In this document: piece after piece, positions 60,609 to 64,000 of the stretch
How positions within the stretch are numbered: position 1 is the stretch's first letter
Layout: the number at the start of each line of letters is the position of its first letter
Assembly (NCBI GenBank): GCA_004794655.1
Contig: SMMW01000001.1
Location: 19,168,501 to 19,232,500, forward strand
DNA: 64,000 bases
Reading direction: 5' to 3'
Source: Marisa cornuarietis
Taxonomy: Eukaryota > Mollusca > Gastropoda > Architaenioglossa > Ampullariidae
Translations under genes and position numbers: made by a program
Notes under the pieces: generated by a model
Told to the model about the DNA's origin: nothing
Database searches by the model: none
Seen by the model: only the letters and a program-made list of their open reading frames with translations

Positions 60609-61353
60609 TTGTCGTTCCCTTCACCTTGGCATTCGCGGTGCTGATGTTTCATGGGAGAAACTTTGTGCATACAGCTGCTGAGGAAGGCGTGGACCATCCA
60701 TCGCTGTATGACGCAATGTGGCCGCAGCACCACCTGGTCGCTAAACTGCGAACAGATTTTGCGAATAGGTAAGAGAAGGCAGAAATGTGCTCGGGAAAAG
60801 AAAGAAAAAAACTCCTATGCGAGAATGAAAGAATGCATCCACTTAACCAAGTCTGGACAGTCCTAGCGGTAAGTAAACGTACAAGCTTCCATTGCCTAAT
60901 GGCTGCAGAGGCAGTGAACAGTAAGTGGTTCACAGTGTCTGAGGTACTGCATCTGGAATGCGGGATCCACCCAAGGTTTTACATTTCCTGATAAATTGCA
61001 TGGTACTCATAACCGGGGTGGGCAGATGAGAGTCTTCCAAAGGCTACGTCAACCTCTCACCATCCCCAGGAATCTCAGCAAGCTTATCCAGCTATGCACG
61101 GCCCCCAAAAAATTGACCATCATTGCAAGAATTGAAAAAGTGGATAGTTTTAAAGTCTAGTGGTTCGTAGTCCCCGCCCCCCATTAACTGGAATTATTTT
61201 TCTTACAGCTCAACGCAAGACACTATTTCCCAAACACTTGGAACATCCAAACCCCAGCCTTCCGTTCTCGAGATACCTAAAAATCGGCATCATACACAAA
61301 AATAGGGGCGTCGCTTTTGTCCATAGATACGTTTAATTAACATGTGATTCTAG

Positions 61354-61386
<33 letters not shown>

Positions 61387-61397
61387 GCACACACACA

Positions 61398-61441
<44 letters not shown>

Positions 61442-61453
61442 CACACACACACA

Positions 61454-61516
<63 letters not shown>

Positions 61517-61671
61517 CACGAGTTGTAGCATTTACAACGTAAACATCAGTGCACAATCCTGATGTCTGGGCTGTTGATTTTCTTCTTAGCACACCTCTAC
61601 AATACACGGCAACACATCAGATAACAATGTTTCAAGATAATGGTAGACCTCGACCGCCCACTATTAACTGA
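60609..61671 (+). CDS. Two linked exons of an unrecognised gene (3' end)
   Basis: Exon 60609-60768 (acceptor cacgtacttttgtag, donor AATAG|gtaagag) is open in phase 1, reading [17 protein letters not shown] and onward to KLRTDFAN; it leaves in phase 2. Exon 61590-61671 follows a strong acceptor (gattttcttcttag), completes the codon as serine, reads [15 protein letters not shown] and ends [10 protein letters not shown] and TGA. The hydrophobic [13 protein letters not shown] segment could be a signal peptide or membrane anchor, so the product may be a small secreted or anchored protein. No family was recognised. A first exon is missing; the nearest ATG with a donor (60567) would need a 35-nt intron, which is implausible. 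Confidence 0.45.
61354..61513 (+). repeat. Composite (CT)n/(CA)n microsatellite
   Basis: Alternating CT and CA runs over 160 bp, inside the intron between the two exons at 60.6 and 61.6 kb. Confidence 0.95.
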
Positions 61672-62129
61672 GTAGTTGTTTTTTTTAACAGAAAGTATTC
61701 GCGAAAACACAACAGCAAGACGAATCAATAATGTCTTACACAGTCTTACATCCCGAATCGTCGTCCCATTTAATCGCCACCTGGAAGCACCAGGAAATGC
61801 CAATGTGCTTGCATAAAACTATATTAGGGTCATAATTGTCATCGTGGTCATCCTCCAACTCATCCGTTCTTGTCTTTCTCGTTCTCCCCGACATCATTCT
61901 GATTGGCCTGTTGGTCTGAGCATCAGAGAGGAAAATCTGTTAGTCTACTCGTTAAATGATGGAAGTAAAAACCGGTGAAATTATTCCCAGTATTGTCACT
62001 ACAGCGTCTTACAGACTTCATGGAAACTACTTTCTCGTGTTTTGGGTAGGAGAGGAGTGGGTAGGAGAGGAAGGGAAGTGTAAGGAGAGATTCCCTTAAC
62101 CACCTACTGTAAATGTTTTAATGTGGAGA

Positions 62130-62435
62130 TATGGGGAAGCGGATAGCCGAGTGGCTGGAGCGCTGGCGTTCAAATTGAGAGCACACCGGTTCGATACCCG
62201 TGTAGCGCAGCAAACTTCCCTCAATCGACCCAGCTGGCGGGAATGGGTACCTGAGTCCATAGATGATTGGCAAAGGTAAGGCTGGGAGGGAGAGGAGATG
62301 CGCACCTCCTTCACTTTAAAGCTGACACCGATGAAAGTGGGGTCTCTCTAACACCTCACTCCCTAACGACCGAGAAAAGGTCATGGAGTGACTATTACCT
62401 TATAGGCTATGCCTACCAGCCCCACACTATTATTG
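62130..62435 (+). mobile_element. tRNA(Leu/Ser)-like SINE
   Basis: The head gcggatagccgagtggctgg has an A-box (tagccgagtgg) and ggttcgatacc is a B-box at the spacing of a class-II tRNA. A body follows (ggaatgggtacctgagtcca) with a weak ATT-type end. The tRNA-like part is altered at the acceptor stem and followed by unrelated sequence, so it is a SINE and not a tRNA gene. Confidence 0.75.
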
Positions 62436-62753
62436 TATATTCACTTATAGTGATGTAACAGGATGCCATAGACTTTGGACGTGTGTTTTTGTTTTCCAGC
62501 CTCTGGCATCTGCAGATTGCTCTCATTAGAACTTGGAAACGCTTGAAACAGGACGGTGCCATCAACGAAGGAAGAAAGAGACACATAATGAGAGAGACAG
62601 ACAAACAATGACATTTCTTTCTTTGTTAGACAAATCAATTCGACCGCAGTTTGTCTTCTGCGAGACCTTCTGAGAGGGGCACAGAACAGGTCCGGCTGGC
62701 GCACTTTCACACCTATTGCTGCATCTCATTTTCTCCACTTAACGACTGGTGGA

Positions 62754-62815
62754 GAGAGAGAGAGAGAAAGGGAGGGGAAGGGCGAGAGAGAGAGAATGTG
62801 TGTGTGTGTGTGTGT
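62754..62815 (+). repeat. (GA)n/(GT)n microsatellite
   Basis: GA-rich run followed by a short pure GT run; it produces low-complexity Ser/His open frames on the other strand. Confidence 0.9.
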
Positions 62816-62899
62816 GAATGAGAGAGACAAATGACAAATCTTTATTTATGAGGGTAACAGAATAAGCAAACATCCTTTTTTTACATCTAGCCCTCGATC

Positions 62900-63640
62900 T
62901 AAGTAGAGAGAGAAAGAGAATTATGTGTAAGGCAGTGTGTAATGATGAGAATGTCGATCTTTTCTGCATGTTGAATGTTACCTGTACGAACAGAAAGTAT
63001 GCTAGTAAACTAGAAAGAGAGCTCACCGAGTACCGGCAGTCGCTGAACACTGTATCTGCATTCCCTTGTCTTCGTATCAAAGCGGATACACGTGTGGACA
63101 CGTACGCGCGTGCGTGTGTGTGTTGTGCGTATGTGTGTGCGTTAGAAGAGATCCAGGGCACCTTTACACTAGACTAGTCAAGGTTAACTTCTTTATAAAG
63201 TTTGTTAATTTTTGGTACCTTGAATTTCATAGCTAACCTTAAGTTCTCTAACCCTGACTGGTAGACAAAGTAAGCGTTTTCGCTGTAAAAATTGTACTTC
63301 TTTCTTCTGTACATTAATCGACTAGATATTCATAAAATGTATCGAGTTTTACAGGATTACGTTGGGGCAGGTGCAATCACATGTTAGCTACTTGACTCTC
63401 GTAGACCCTACTTGTAGGAGACCAGCCGAGCGAAGCTGTGGTAACTCGGTCGTTCCCTGACTTGTTCGAACCTGAGCTTTCGGCTTGAACGGAATTCCCC
63501 GCCTCTCTCCTATAAGCGTTACATGCGAGCGCCATTATTGTCCACCTTGTCACTTCGAGTGAAATTTATTTTCTTACTTCCCTTTCTGTGCTTTGGAGAA
63601 AGTCACGTCGATTCTTATGTTGCAATACCCCCATATAGAG
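62900..63640. other. Non-coding stretch at the right end
   Basis: No gene was recognised. A tRNA-like patch near 63.42-63.52 kb (ccgagcgaagctgtggtaac, cttgttcgaacctgagct) might be another degraded SINE head. Confidence 0.4.
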
Positions 63641-63654
63641 TGCTTCCACCTTGA

Positions 63655-63835
63655 GGTGATTTCGCACTATGGGGGACAGGGAGGAAGCCGGAGTACCCTC
63701 AGAAATTCACGACGCCCAACCCTGCGAACAGGTGTCGCATACAAATAGGGTCCTGAGTCGAGATTTGAACCCAGGGCTTGTCGCTTCAGTAATGACGAGC
63801 GAGTATTTTAACTACTCTGCTGGGCGCCCCCACCT
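63655..63835 (-). mobile_element. tRNA-derived SINE (minus orientation)
   Basis: On the minus strand gcccagcagagtagttaaaa leads into a B-box ggttcaaatc and a body (ggtttgt-like to ctccggcttcctccc). It has the same general layout as the SINE at 37.9 kb and carries no function of its own. Confidence 0.6.
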
Positions 63836-64000
63836 TGTCAGAATTGGTTTGGATGCGACTATGACGTCTGCAGAAAACATAATATTGTCTGACTAGAGGA
63901 ACGGGCACTATTTGTAATAATTGATCACTCCCTATGTCGTTATTGAATGTTTAGTTGAATGATTAAACCTCTACGAGGAGGATGTTAAAACGTTTAAAAT

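Noticed and set aside
62130..62215. tRNA-Leu/Ser gene
   Set aside because: Boxes A and B are present but the acceptor stem is altered and a SINE body follows; not a functional tRNA gene.

Overview
The window is animal genomic DNA. It is AT-rich, with many (CA)n, (GA)n and (GAT)n tracts, genes cut into small exons by GT-AG introns, tRNA-derived SINEs, non-LTR retrotransposons and cut-and-paste transposon remnants. The style and repeat families fit a lophotrochozoan, most likely a mollusc (inference; the species cannot be fixed from the sequence). No prokaryotic operons, CRISPR arrays or intact tRNA genes were seen.

Layout: (1) About 0-15 kb (perhaps to 23 kb), minus strand: the N-terminal half of a cyclic-nucleotide-gated (CNG) cation channel gene, running off the left edge. 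Exons for the pre-S1 segment, S1, S2, S3 and S4 join in phase. Two small phase-neutral exons and several possible first exons suggest alternative splicing. Its long introns hold a 48-bp duplication flanking a fragment of small-subunit rRNA (7.05-7.76 kb). A perfect RFX X-box lies about 50 bp upstream of a candidate first exon at 23.1 kb. (2) 15-25 kb: sparse DNA rich in simple repeats and a 'tgtgac' minisatellite carrying a LINE tail. (3) 25.56-29.61 kb, plus strand: a nearly full-length 4.06-kb non-LTR retrotransposon (APE endonuclease, reverse transcriptase, RNase H) with a poly(A) tail and a perfect 10-bp target-site duplication, disrupted by two frameshifts. (4) 30-33 kb: isolated unassigned candidate exons and a foldback element. 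(5) 37.45-50.93 kb, minus strand: a complete 14-exon sorting nexin gene of the SNX5/SNX6 group, 413 codons, all junctions in phase. Its introns hold two diverged LINE relics, a LINE tail, a Tigger/pogo remnant nested inside one relic, a non-autonomous hAT element and SINEs. (6) 53.91-59.67 kb, minus strand: a four-exon claudin/PMP22-superfamily tetraspan gene. (7) 60.6-61.7 kb, plus strand: two linked exons of an unrecognised gene. The remainder is SINEs, a short MITE and microsatellites.

The three recognisable host genes are all on the minus strand but unrelated in function: a ciliary or sensory-type channel, an endosome-to-Golgi retrieval protein and a junction-type membrane protein. Nothing suggests a functional cluster. 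The most unusual objects are the rRNA-fragment insertion between long direct repeats, the X-box promoter candidate, the in-phase microexons of the CNG gene and the nested transposons.
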